This document shows, in pieces, positions 1 through 7,890 of a DNA stretch of 64,000 nt. This DNA is from Halpernia sp048269545. GTDB lineage: Bacteria > Bacteroidota > Bacteroidia > Flavobacteriales > Weeksellaceae. A model generated the notes under the pieces. That model was not told the origin of the DNA. It made no database searches and worked only from the letters and a program-made list of their open reading frames with translations. How positions within the stretch are numbered: the first letter of the stretch is position 1; every line of letters starts with the position of its first letter. Made by a program: the position numbers and the translations under genes. The stretch covers positions 1 through 64,000 of the forward strand of contig NZ_JBLXIJ010000001.1 in NCBI RefSeq assembly GCF_048269545.1, in the 5' to 3' direction.

Positions 1-1
1 C

Positions 2-367
2 TTAATTGAAAAAATATTTTAAAACGAATTTATAAATTATATATCCAATCAGTGATCCTAAAATATCAGCTAAAATATCAAGAAATTCAAATGATCTACC
101 TAATCCCATTACCTCTTGTAAGACTTCGGTGGAAATACCATATAAGAGAATAATCAGAAGAAAATAAAAAAAATGCAATCTTATAAATGAGATAGAAATA
201 CAAAATCCTAGAAATGCAAATATACTAAGATGAATAATCTTATCTATTCCTGGAAACATAAACCAATATTCTTGATTTTCAATTCCAGGTTTAAGAAGCA
301 TATAAGTAAGAAATGCCCAATAAATGGGCAAAACTATTTTTCTAAATAAACCACGGAATTTATCCAA
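2..367 (-). CDS. VanZ-like membrane protein
   Basis: A 121-residue, very hydrophobic protein with about four membrane segments (roughly residues 10-26, 44-61, 65-82 and 97-116). The motifs fit the VanZ-like family: an Asp and His at the start of the second segment (DKIIHLS) and a Glu/Gln...Arg...Asp pattern (STEVLQEVMGLGRSFEFLD) before the last one. VanZ-like proteins are small inner-membrane proteins. The namesake confers low-level teicoplanin resistance, but the function of most members is unknown. The start codon lies inside the 3' end of gcvH (8-base overlap), so the two are probably co-transcribed and translationally coupled. The stop codon is at bases 2-4, so the gene is complete. The family call is good; the function is unknown. 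Confidence 0.8.
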   Translation of the reverse strand: MDKFRGLFRKIVLPIYWAFLTYMLLKPGIENQEYWFMFPGIDKIIHLSIFAFLGFCISISFIRLHFFYFLLIILLYGISTEVLQEVMGLGRSFEFLDILADILGSLIGYIIYKFVLKYFFN

Positions 368-737
368 TTACTTCTTGGTATTCTATTGAATTCAAAAGTA
401 ATTCTTTTGAAAATCCATCTTTCAATTCTAATTTTACAATCCAGCCTTTTCCATAAGGATCAGAATTTAAGAGCTCGGGGTTATTTTCTAATGCACTATT
501 AAACTCTACAATCTTTCCTGATAAAGGCAAAAATAAATCAGAAACAGTTTTTACTGCCTCTACACTTCCAAAAACATCACCTTCGTTCAATTCATCCTCA
601 ACACTATCTACATCAACAAAAACTATATCTCCAAGTTCCCCTTGTGCATAATCGGTTATACCAATTGTGGCAATGTTATTTTCAATTTTTACCCATTCGT
701 GGTCTTTTGTGTAATTTAATTCTACAGGAATATTCAT
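360..737 (-). CDS. gcvH: Glycine cleavage system H protein
   Basis: A 125-residue lipoyl carrier protein, normal length for the family. The lipoylated lysine is Lys63 in the conserved GSVEAVKTVSDL loop, and the N-terminal HEWV motif (residues 13-16) is typical. H protein shuttles the aminomethyl group between the P, T and L proteins in the cytoplasm; lipoylated H protein can also take part in lipoate relay. The P and T genes are not in this window. It is followed by the VanZ-like gene with an 8-base overlap. From memory, in related flavobacteria gcvH often lies directly downstream of sprA; here sprA is about 50 kb away. A good promoter candidate lies just upstream. Confidence 0.97.
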   Translation of the reverse strand: MNIPVELNYTKDHEWVKIENNIATIGITDYAQGELGDIVFVDVDSVEDELNEGDVFGSVEAVKTVSDLFLPLSGKIVEFNSALENNPELLNSDPYGKGWIVKLELKDGFSKELLLNSIEYQEVIG

Positions 738-764
738 AATTAATTATTTAAAAATTAGATTAAG

Positions 765-795
765 CAAATTTAATTCAAATATCCTAATAGACAAA
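765..795 (-). promoter_or_regulatory. Promoter of gcvH (Bacteroidota type)
   Basis: Read on the minus strand, a TTTG (795-792), a 19-base spacer and a TAAATTTG (772-765) match the Bacteroidota -33/-7 consensus (TTTG, about 19 bases, TAnnTTTG). The box ends about 28 bases before the gcvH start codon. It is the most complete two-part promoter I found in the window. Confidence 0.6.
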
Positions 796-959
796 TGTAT
801 TAAAGTACTAATTAAAATTAATTTAATATAGCATAGAAAGAACATAATATAGATGAAGGTAACATCCATTTTTAATTAATTTTTATTTTAATCTAAAACA
901 ATATCTAAATTTTTTTAACATTTAAAAAGCAAAAAAAATTATAATCTTAAAGAATTTTA

Positions 960-967
960 TATATTTG
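960..967 (+). promoter_or_regulatory. -7 box of the acpP operon
   Basis: TATATTTG matches the Bacteroidota -7 consensus TAnnTTTG exactly and sits 33 bases before the acpP start. I see no clear -33 TTTG at the expected spacing. It would drive acpP-fabF-rnc-IPExxxVDY-pyk. Confidence 0.6.
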
Positions 968-1000
968 CAACATTAACAATTATTAATAAAAATTAAAATT

Positions 1001-1240
1001 ATGTCAGACATTGCATCAAGAGTAAAAGCTATCATTGCGGATAAGCTTGACGTTGAAGAATCAGAAGTAACTAAAGAAGCTAGTTTCACTAATGATTTAG
1101 GCGCGGATTCTTTAGATACTGTAGAATTAATTATGGAATTTGAAAAAGAATTTAATATTCAAATACCAGATGATCAAGCAGAAAAAATTACTACAGTAGG
1201 TCACGCTATTGCCTATATAGAGGAAGTAGTAAACAAATAA
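1001..1240 (+). CDS. acpP: Acyl carrier protein
   Basis: A 79-residue acidic protein with the phosphopantetheine attachment motif GADSLDTVEL; Ser37 is the modified residue. It carries growing acyl chains for type II fatty acid synthesis in the cytoplasm. It is the first gene of a tight operon: fabF starts 21 bases after its stop, followed by rnc. The acpP-fabF-rnc neighbourhood is found in many bacteria, which supports the call. Length and motif spacing are normal, and nothing looks odd. Confidence 0.98.
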   Translation: MSDIASRVKAIIADKLDVEESEVTKEASFTNDLGADSLDTVELIMEFEKEFNIQIPDDQAEKITTVGHAIAYIEEVVNK

Positions 1241-1261
1241 CACTTGTAGAATTTAGAATTT

Positions 1262-2509
1262 ATGGAATTAAAAAGAGTAGTTGTCACTGGTTTTGGTGCT
1301 ATAACGCCAATTGGCAATAATGCAAAGGAATACTGGGAAAGCCTTATTAAAGGTGTGAGCGGAGCTGCTCCTATTACTCTTTTTGATTCTACTAATTTTA
1401 AAACAAAATTTGCCTGCGAAGTAAAAAATTTCGATCCTTTAAATTATTTTGATAAAAAAGAATCTAAAAAAATGGATCGTAATACCCAGTTTGGTATTGT
1501 CGCTGCACGAGAAGCAGTTGAACATTCTAGAATTATTGATGACAATTGCGATAAAAATCGGATTGGAGTTATTTGGGGTTCAGGAATTGGTGGGCTTGAA
1601 ACTTTTGAAAAAGAAGTTTTAGGTTGGGCTGAATCTGGAGGTATACCGAGATTCAATCCCTTCTTTATTCCTAAAATGATTGCAGATATTACACCGGGTC
1701 ATATTTCTATAGAATACGGTTTTCACGGTCCAAATTATACTACCGTTTCTGCGTGTGCATCATCTGCAAACGCTTTAATTGATGGAAAAATGTTGATTCA
1801 ACTTGGAAAAGCAGATGTTATTGTTTGTGGCGGTTCAGAAGCTGCAGTTACGGCAAGTGGTGTGGGTGGTTTTAATGCGATGATGGCGCTCTCTACAAGA
1901 AATGATGATCCTAAAACAGCATCCAGACCATTTGATAAAGACAGAGATGGCTTTGTTTTAGGAGAAGGAGCTGGCTCTATTATTTTAGAAGAATATGAAC
2001 ACGCTAAAAAACGGGGCGCTACAATTTATGCTGAATTAAAAGGTGGTGGTTTAAGTGCAGATGCACATCACATGACAGCTCCACACCCAGAAGGATTAGG
2101 CGCTTATTTGGTGATGAAAAATTGTTTAGAAGACGCAGGTGTTTCAACACAAGAAGTAGATCATATTAATATGCACGGAACTTCTACTCCACTTGGAGAC
2201 ATTGCAGAATCTAATGCAATTTCAAAATTATTGGGAGATCATGCTTATGATATACAAATAAATTCAACAAAATCTATGACCGGACATCTGTTGGGAGCAG
2301 CTGGAGTTATAGAAGCTATTGCTGTTCTAGGAAGTATCACAAATTCTATTGTTCCTCCAACAATTAATCATTTTACAGATGATGAAAGAATAGATTCTCG
2401 CCTTAATTTCACTTTTGAAAAAGCGGTAAATAAAAATGTAAATATCGCTATGAGCAATACTTTTGGTTTTGGCGGTCATAATGCATGCGTTTTATTTTCT
2501 AAAATCTAA
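1262..2509 (+). CDS. fabF: 3-oxoacyl-[acyl-carrier-protein] synthase II
   Basis: A 415-residue condensing enzyme. The catalytic triad is visible: Cys165 in VSACASSANA, His305 in NMHGTSTPLGD and His342 in SMTGHLLGAAG. This Cys-His-His set is typical of KAS I/II. It elongates acyl-ACP with malonyl-ACP in fatty acid synthesis. The position directly after acpP favours fabF over a secondary-metabolite ketosynthase. The C-terminal glycine-rich NTFGFGGHN loop is also present. Length is standard and no residues are missing. Confidence 0.97.
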   Translation: MELKRVVVTGFGAITPIGNNAKEYWESLIKGVSGAAPITLFDSTNFKTKFACEVKNFDPLNYFDKKESKKMDRNTQFGIVAAREAVEHSRIIDDNCDKNRIGVIWGSGIGGLETFEKEVLGWAESGGIPRFNPFFIPKMIADITPGHISIEYGFHGPNYTTVSACASSANALIDGKMLIQLGKADVIVCGGSEAAVTASGVGGFNAMMALSTRNDDPKTASRPFDKDRDGFVLGEGAGSIILEEYEHAKKRGATIYAELKGGGLSADAHHMTAPHPEGLGAYLVMKNCLEDAGVSTQEVDHINMHGTSTPLGDIAESNAISKLLGDHAYDIQINSTKSMTGHLLGAAGVIEAIAVLGSITNSIVPPTINHFTDDERIDSRLNFTFEKAVNKNVNIAMSNTFGFGGHNACVLFSKI

Positions 2510-2518
2510 ACTTCATTT

Positions 2519-3286
2519 ATGGAAATCCAGAAGTATTTTTCTAAACTCCTTTTAAAGGACAAAAAGAAAAATTATTCTGAAAACGATTACTTTTTCAAGT
2601 CACAGGTAGAAAAAATTATAGGACTTCAAATAGAGAATTTAGAAATTTACAAAGAAGCTTTTTCTCTTCGAACTTCAACTCAATTAAAAAATAAAAGAAA
2701 TTATGAACGCTTAGAATTTTTAGGCGATTCTGTTTTGGGCACTATTATTTCCTGTTATCTCTTTGAAAAATATCCTTTATCTAATGAAGGTTATTTAACT
2801 CAGATGAAATCAAAAATTGTCAATCGAAAAAATTTAAATAGATTGGGAGATGAACTTGATTTAAAAAATTTAATTCAAAATAATAAATCCCTAACTTTAA
2901 GTGAAAATATTTCAGGCAATTTATTAGAAGCACTTATTGGCTCTATTTATTTAGATTTCGGTTATACATTTTGTCATAAAATAGTTCTGGAAAGACTACT
3001 AAAACCAATCGATATCCATAAACTTGAAAATAAAATTATAAGTTATAAAGGTTTACTTTTAGAATGGAGTCAGAAAAAAAAGCTAAATATCTGCTATGAA
3101 ACTTGCCAAGAAATACATGCAAATAATAATTTAGTCTATAGAAGCCATGTTATTTTAGAAAATGAAAACATTTCAAACGCCACAGAAAGTTCTAAGAAAA
3201 AAGCAGAAGAAAAAGCTGCGCAACGGGCATTTTATATTCTAAATAAAAAAGAAAATATTGTTGAAAACCAAAAAATTATTTCTTGA
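2519..3286 (+). CDS. rnc: Ribonuclease III
   Basis: A 255-residue double-strand-specific endoribonuclease that processes rRNA precursors and structured mRNAs. The nuclease signature ERLEFLGDSVLG spans residues 63-74, with Glu66 and Asp70 as metal/catalytic positions. The second motif, SGNLLEALIGSIYLD, supplies Glu137 but has Asn134 where E. coli has Asp114. I recall Asn being common there in Bacteroidota. A dsRNA-binding domain follows from about residue 175, ending in the KKKAEEKAAQRAF helix. The gene starts 9 bases after fabF, and its 3' end overlaps the next gene by 29 bases. Confidence 0.95.
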   Translation: MEIQKYFSKLLLKDKKKNYSENDYFFKSQVEKIIGLQIENLEIYKEAFSLRTSTQLKNKRNYERLEFLGDSVLGTIISCYLFEKYPLSNEGYLTQMKSKIVNRKNLNRLGDELDLKNLIQNNKSLTLSENISGNLLEALIGSIYLDFGYTFCHKIVLERLLKPIDIHKLENKIISYKGLLLEWSQKKKLNICYETCQEIHANNNLVYRSHVILENENISNATESSKKKAEEKAAQRAFYILNKKENIVENQKIIS

Positions 3287-3731
3287 TGAAGAAGAGGAAG
3301 AAACTACAAACTTGGGTCTGTTAAGGCTATCGCAAGAACTTCCGGCACACGAATTATTTTATAAAATCAACAAACTTAATGCCTTCAAATTTTCTAGAAT
3401 AAAAGATTTAATTATCTACGGAGAATTTTACCAATACAACTTTCCACGCTTCGAGGCTTACCATCATTTAAGCAAAAACTGTATTCAAATTTTAAGCAAT
3501 AAATCTGCAATCAGTCATAAAATTAAAGAAGAAAAAGAACTCTTCAATTTTGAAGAAGAAACCTCTTATTTATTTAGTGAATTGCAAGATGTAGATTATC
3601 TAATTAAAACTTCAGATTTAATTGATGAATTTTCCTTAATTTTGATGCCTGAAAATTTTGTGTTTAATATCCAAACTTTTCCTTTAAGTTCAATAGATGA
3701 ACGCTACGAACTAATACAATACTATGAATAA
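3258..3731 (+). CDS. IPExxxVDY family protein
   Basis: A 157-residue soluble protein between rnc and pyk, a position where flavobacteria commonly carry an IPExxxVDY-family gene. The C-terminal part (LMPENFVFNIQ, then ERYELIQYYE at the end) and the central FPRFEAYHHLSKNCIQ stretch match my memory of that family. The namesake motif is diverged here (MPENFVFNI). The frame opens with two TTG codons (3258 and 3261) and has no early ATG, so a TTG start inside the end of rnc is likely; the 29-base overlap implies translational coupling. It also overlaps the pyk start by 8 bases. The function of the family is unknown to me. Confidence 0.75.
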   Translation: MLKTKKLFLDEEEEETTNLGLLRLSQELPAHELFYKINKLNAFKFSRIKDLIIYGEFYQYNFPRFEAYHHLSKNCIQILSNKSAISHKIKEEKELFNFEEETSYLFSELQDVDYLIKTSDLIDEFSLILMPENFVFNIQTFPLSSIDERYELIQYYE

Positions 3732-5169
3732 ATATTTAAAGAAAACTAAAATCATCGCCACTTTAGGACCTGCATCTTCTACAAAAGAAATTATGCTAGA
3801 AATGGTAAAAGCTGGAGTAGATGTTTTTAGAATAAACTTTTCCCATGCAGATTATGATTTGGTGCGAACAAACGTTAATTTAATCCGCGAAATAAATGAA
3901 GAATTCGGCTATACAATTTCTATTTTAGGTGATTTACAAGGTCCAAAACTTCGTGTAGGAGTTGTAAAAGAAGGCTCTTATTTAAATCCTGGAGATATTC
4001 TTACTTTCACAAATGAGAAAATAGAAGGAAATTCTAAAAAAGTTTATATGACTTATCAGAAATTTCCACAAGATGTAAAAGTTGGTGAGAAAATTTTAAT
4101 TGATGATGGAAAACTCGTTTTAGAAGTTATTGAAACCAATGAAAAAGACACTGTAAAAGCCAAAACAATACAAGGTGGACCGCTAAGTTCTAAAAAAGGA
4201 GTAAATCTACCAAACACAAATGTTTCACTTCCTGCGCTTACAGAGAAAGATATTGAAGATGCAAATTTTATTTTAGATTTAGAATTGGATTGGATTGCAC
4301 TTTCCTTTGTACGTCATGCGCAAGACATTATTGATTTAAAAGAAATCATAAAAAATCATCCAACCAACAAACAAAAAACACCAATTATTGCCAAAATAGA
4401 AAAACCCGAAGGCGTAAAAAACATCGAAGAAATTCTTATAGAATGTGACGCAATAATGGTTGCTCGTGGAGATTTAGGAGTAGAAGTTCCTATGGAAGAA
4501 GTTCCTGCGATTCAAAAAACTTTGGTAGAAAAAGCAAGATTTCATTCTAAACCTGTAATTATTGCCACCCAAATGATGGAAACAATGATCAATAGCTTAA
4601 CTCCAACAAGAGCCGAAGTGAATGATGTTGCAAATTCCGTACTTGATGGCGCAGATGCAGTAATGCTTTCTGGCGAAACTTCTGTGGGAAGATATCCCGT
4701 TGAAGTTGTTGCAAATATGGCGAAAATAGTGAAAAATATTGAAGGAACTAATTTCTATCAAAACAAAAATTCCCCAATAGAAAAAGATATTAATTGTATT
4801 GACGAAAGATTTTTAACCAACAGAATCTGTCTTGCTGCTGTGAGAATTGCGAAAACCACAAATGTTCAAGCTATTGTAACTTTAACTTATTCTGGTTATA
4901 CCGCTTTTCAAATTTCTGCGCACCGCCCAAATTCTCACATCATCGTTTTTAGCGCAAATAAACGCGTTACTACAATGCTCAATCTTTTGTGGGGCGTTCA
5001 TGCGTATTTTTATGATATGAATAAATCTACCGATGAAACCATCGTTCAAGTTAATACACTTGCGCACCATTATGGTTTTGTGGAAAATGGTGATTACGTC
5101 ATCAATTTAAATGCAACACCCGCAAATGTAGATGGAAAAACCAATACTTTAAGATTGACAACTATTTAA
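3724..5169 (+). CDS. pyk: Pyruvate kinase
   Basis: A 481-residue glycolytic enzyme that converts phosphoenolpyruvate and ADP to pyruvate and ATP. Diagnostic motifs are the N-terminal TLGPASS, GDLQGPKLRVG in the substrate site, IAKIEKPEG with the catalytic lysine, and ARGDLGVEVP. The regulatory C-terminal domain runs from about residue 365. It is the last gene of the acpP operon and overlaps the preceding gene by 8 bases. It ends just before a long hairpin element that probably terminates the operon. No abnormality is seen. Confidence 0.97.
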   Translation: MNKYLKKTKIIATLGPASSTKEIMLEMVKAGVDVFRINFSHADYDLVRTNVNLIREINEEFGYTISILGDLQGPKLRVGVVKEGSYLNPGDILTFTNEKIEGNSKKVYMTYQKFPQDVKVGEKILIDDGKLVLEVIETNEKDTVKAKTIQGGPLSSKKGVNLPNTNVSLPALTEKDIEDANFILDLELDWIALSFVRHAQDIIDLKEIIKNHPTNKQKTPIIAKIEKPEGVKNIEEILIECDAIMVARGDLGVEVPMEEVPAIQKTLVEKARFHSKPVIIATQMMETMINSLTPTRAEVNDVANSVLDGADAVMLSGETSVGRYPVEVVANMAKIVKNIEGTNFYQNKNSPIEKDINCIDERFLTNRICLAAVRIAKTTNVQAIVTLTYSGYTAFQISAHRPNSHIIVFSANKRVTTMLNLLWGVHAYFYDMNKSTDETIVQVNTLAHHYGFVENGDYVINLNATPANVDGKTNTLRLTTI

Positions 5170-5177
5170 AAAAATTT

Positions 5178-5312
5178 GAGCGTATCCCTCGCCAAAGCTT
5201 TTGCAGCAACTCGGGTCGCGCTATACATTACAAGTCCTCATAAAAATTTTGCCCAGCTTTTCCAGCTGGGCAAAATTTTTATTCCGGGCTTTCCATTTCT
5301 ATCGCTTACGCG
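5178..5312 (+). repeat. Dispersed intergenic hairpin element, copy A
   Basis: A visibly more GC-rich block in the gap after pyk. Two arms (5217-5237 and 5284-5304) surround a 17-bp perfect stem. The arms can be aligned with the element downstream of hutG (6781-6840, read on minus): CGCGCTATACATTACAAGTC matches CCCGCTTTCCATTCCAATCC at about 14 positions, and TTTCCATTTCTATCG matches TTTCCGTTACAATCG. The central stems are unrelated. I recall similar blocks downstream of genes in other flavobacterial genomes, but have not searched. Confidence 0.5.
5242..5280 (+). terminator. Intrinsic terminator after pyk (17-bp stem)
   Basis: A perfect inverted repeat: arm 5242-5258, 5-base loop (TTTCC), arm 5264-5280. 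The core is GCCCAGCT/AGCTGGGC, flanked by A-runs and T-runs, so it can work as a terminator in both directions between pyk and the convergent aldehyde dehydrogenase gene. Confidence 0.85.
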
Positions 5313-5378
5313 GTTTATCGCTTCTTACAAAGGAGTTTGTAACTTAGAAATTCTATTTTTATTATGAAAGACTCTAAT

Positions 5379-6656
5379 TTAAAAATTTCCTAAAACCGTT
5401 TTGGTTGTAGTAAATTCTTTAAGCGCTTCAAGAGATAATTCAATTCCGTAACCAGAATTTTTTGTTCCACCAAAAGGAAAACGCGTATCAGATTTTGTAA
5501 GTTGATTGATGGAAACTGTGCCACTTTGCAATCCGTTCATGAAGAAATTCAATCGGTTTTTATCTGTAGACCAAACTGCATTTGCCAAACCAAATTTTGT
5601 GTTATTTGCTAATTCTAAAATCTCTGCATCTGTTTCAGCTTCTAAAACCATTCCTAACGGACCAAATAATTCTTCATCTAAAACGGGATTTCCCACTTTC
5701 ATTTTAATCAATCCTGGTTTAAAAGAAATTTCATCAATTCTTTCTAAAGGCACTATAATTTCCGCACCATTTTCCAAAGCATTTTGATATTGTTTTTCTA
5801 AATCAAGTGATAAATCTGCTCTCGCCATTCCTGCAATTTTAGTGTCTTTTTCCATCGGATTTCCTACTTTATAAGTTTTAAATTCTGCAATAAATTTTTT
5901 CATAAATTCTTCGTAAATTGAAGATTGAATAATAAATCGTTTTGCAGCCACACAAGTTTGTCCGCAATTTTGCAATCTTCCAAGAGCTGCACTTTTTGCT
6001 GCTTCATCTAAATTGGCATCATCTAAAACTATAAATGCGTCATTTCCACCCAATTCTAAAACAGATTTTTTTATATTTTTTCCCGCATTTGCAGCAACAG
6101 AACTTCCAGCGGTTTCACTTCCCGTTAAACTTACAGCTTTTAAAATTGGATCTTCTAAAAGTATTTTTATTGCGTCGTGTGAAATCTTAAGATGTGTGAA
6201 AACATAATCTGGAAAACCTGCTTCCTTAAATAATTTTTGTAAAGTATCGCCAGTTTTTTCACAAATTGAAGCGTGTTTCATTACCACAACATTTCCTGCT
6301 AAAATTGTTGGAACTGCAAATCTTAGAGCTTGCCAAAAAGGATAATTCCACGGCATAATTCCTAAAATTACACCCATCGGTTCTCGGTAAACTTCTGAAA
6401 TTCCAAAATCACTTTCAATCACTTTCTTTTCTAAAGTATTTTCAGAAGTTCCATAAAATTCCATCATTTTTGCGCATTTCTTAATTTCTGAAATGGCTTG
6501 TGAAATTGGTTTGTTCATTTCGGAAGTAATAATCTTACCAAAATCTTCACTTCTATCTTTCAGAATTTCAGCAAATTTTAAAAATAATTTTTGTCTTTCT
6601 GTAAAAGAGATTTGCTTCCAGGAATTGAATGCGTCTTGTGATTTTTGTAAATTCAT
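5379..6656 (-). CDS. NAD(P)-dependent aldehyde dehydrogenase, succinate-semialdehyde type
   Basis: A 425-residue ALDH-superfamily enzyme. The catalytic pair is visible: Glu201 in LELGGNDAF and Cys235 in NCGQTCVAAKR. The MPWNYPFWQ motif (101-109) and the SLTGSETAG cofactor loop (176-184) are also present. Overall it resembles the Sad/GabD-like group that oxidises succinate semialdehyde, but the substrate cannot be read from sequence. The N-terminus looks about 25-30 residues shorter than usual for that group. In-frame codons upstream of the ATG reach a stop after some 15 codons and do not resemble the missing part. It follows hutG at 223 bases with a repeat element between, so it may be separately transcribed. 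Confidence 0.85.
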   Translation of the reverse strand: MNLQKSQDAFNSWKQISFTERQKLFLKFAEILKDRSEDFGKIITSEMNKPISQAISEIKKCAKMMEFYGTSENTLEKKVIESDFGISEVYREPMGVILGIMPWNYPFWQALRFAVPTILAGNVVVMKHASICEKTGDTLQKLFKEAGFPDYVFTHLKISHDAIKILLEDPILKAVSLTGSETAGSSVAANAGKNIKKSVLELGGNDAFIVLDDANLDEAAKSAALGRLQNCGQTCVAAKRFIIQSSIYEEFMKKFIAEFKTYKVGNPMEKDTKIAGMARADLSLDLEKQYQNALENGAEIIVPLERIDEISFKPGLIKMKVGNPVLDEELFGPLGMVLEAETDAEILELANNTKFGLANAVWSTDKNRLNFFMNGLQSGTVSINQLTKSDTRFPFGGTKNSGYGIELSLEALKEFTTTKTVLGNF

Positions 6657-6780
6657 TTTATTAAAGTAAAAACCTAAATTTCGTGAAAAAATTGAGGATT
6701 GTCAATTTTATTTGATTTAATTATTCTGTATGCATCATAGATTGTGCCTAAGAAAAATTGAAAGAAACGATACTCGTCTT

Positions 6781-6840
6781 TCTAGCCCCGATTGTAACGG
6801 AAATCCCCGCCTCGGCGGGATTGGAATGGAAAGCGGGAAA
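6781..6840 (-). repeat. Dispersed intergenic hairpin element, copy B
   Basis: A short GC-rich block between hutG and the aldehyde dehydrogenase gene. Outer arms 6789-6804 and 6820-6835 flank a stem CCCGCC (6806-6811) / GGCGGG (6814-6819), extendable to AATCC/GGATT with one bulge. On the minus strand its arms match those of the element downstream of pyk, and both copies have the same orientation relative to the gene they follow. It may act as a terminator or mRNA-end structure for hutG. Confidence 0.5.
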
Positions 6841-6879
6841 AAAGTTTGGAGAAACTAAACCGTCTTGCTCCTAAAATTT

Positions 6880-7797
6880 TTAATCTGCCATAAACCATTC
6901 ATTGACCAAACTCGCCGCGAGACGTGATGTTTTTTCTTGAAAATCTAAACTTGGATTGACTTCCGCAATATCCATCGCCAATAATTTTGGATTTTTTAAA
7001 ATATGTCGGAAAAAATGCATAAAAGTGGCGTCTGCAAAAATCCCGTTATAAGCTACAGCACTCACTCCAGGTGCAATTGAAGCATTGAAAACGTCCATAC
7101 AAATGGTGAGATAAAGTACGTTTACTGAAGATGAAAATGTATTTATTTTTTCATAAATCTGGGCTAAATTTTCAAAAAAAAGTTCTTCTGCAAGAATATA
7201 TTTCATATTATTTTGATGGGCAAAATCAAATAATTTTAAAGTATTTGAGTTTTTTTGAATCCCGATATGAAGAGAATTCAGCGTTTCATTTTGAGCAATT
7301 TGAAAAAATCCTGTACCGGAAGTTGCGCCTATTTCTGGAATAATTTCTCGGTTATCAAAATGTGCATCAATATTTATAATGCCAATTTTTTTATTCGGAA
7401 AAGCTTTTCTAAGTCCAGAATAATGTGCGAACATCACTTCATGACCACCTCCAAGAACGATAGATTTTGCATTTTTATTTAAAATTTCTACAACATTTTC
7501 TGCTAATTTATTTTGAGCTTCTTCTAAATTTTGATTTTCACAAGTAATATTTCCGAAATCTTTTAAAGAAAAATTTTGTGTTGTAACCGGAAAATTAGCC
7601 ATATTTTTCCGGATAATATCTGGAGCGTCTTTCGCGCCGACTCTTCCTTTATTTCTTTTTACGCCTTCATCTACGGCAAAACCTTGAAGAATAAAATCGT
7701 TCTCCGAAATATTTTCAAAATTATTTTCAACTTTTACGCGCTGAAAAATTCTTTGTGATAATGTGTCTTCGCCGTCGAAACGTCCTTGCCAAATCAT
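6880..7797 (-). CDS. hutG: Formimidoylglutamase (arginase family)
   Basis: A 305-residue ureohydrolase-fold enzyme. Manganese-binding motifs are visible: GGGHE (His119), NIDAHFDNR (Asp144, His146, Asp148) and CMDVFNASIAPGVSA (Asp235 onwards, the counterpart of SxDxxDP). The family cleaves formimidoyl-glutamate to glutamate and formamide in the last step of histidine degradation. I favour hutG over agmatinase or arginase because of the overall sequence character. Other hut genes are absent from the window, so it is detached from its pathway. It lies 93 bases downstream of paaA on the same strand, with no obvious functional link. Confidence 0.8.
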   Translation of the reverse strand: MIWQGRFDGEDTLSQRIFQRVKVENNFENISENDFILQGFAVDEGVKRNKGRVGAKDAPDIIRKNMANFPVTTQNFSLKDFGNITCENQNLEEAQNKLAENVVEILNKNAKSIVLGGGHEVMFAHYSGLRKAFPNKKIGIINIDAHFDNREIIPEIGATSGTGFFQIAQNETLNSLHIGIQKNSNTLKLFDFAHQNNMKYILAEELFFENLAQIYEKINTFSSSVNVLYLTICMDVFNASIAPGVSAVAYNGIFADATFMHFFRHILKNPKLLAMDIAEVNPSLDFQEKTSRLAASLVNEWFMAD

Positions 7798-7890
7798 AAT
7801 TATTGATTTTATTTTTTTAAGTAAAAAATTTATGAGAAAAGATTATTGCTCCAATCGATAAATAAAAACTTACATTTTCAAATTATCAAA

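Noticed and set aside
5176..5367. 63-residue plus-strand open frame after pyk
   Set aside because: It lies across the hairpin element, has no family resemblance, and its composition follows the repeat.
6657..6780. Frameshifted N-terminus of the aldehyde dehydrogenase upstream of its ATG
   Set aside because: In-frame codons upstream reach a stop with no resemblance to the family N-terminus; I saw no remnant in this stretch.
7798..7890. Remnant of paaB after paaA
   Set aside because: The 93-base gap is A/T-rich spacer; nothing resembling a PaaB start was seen.
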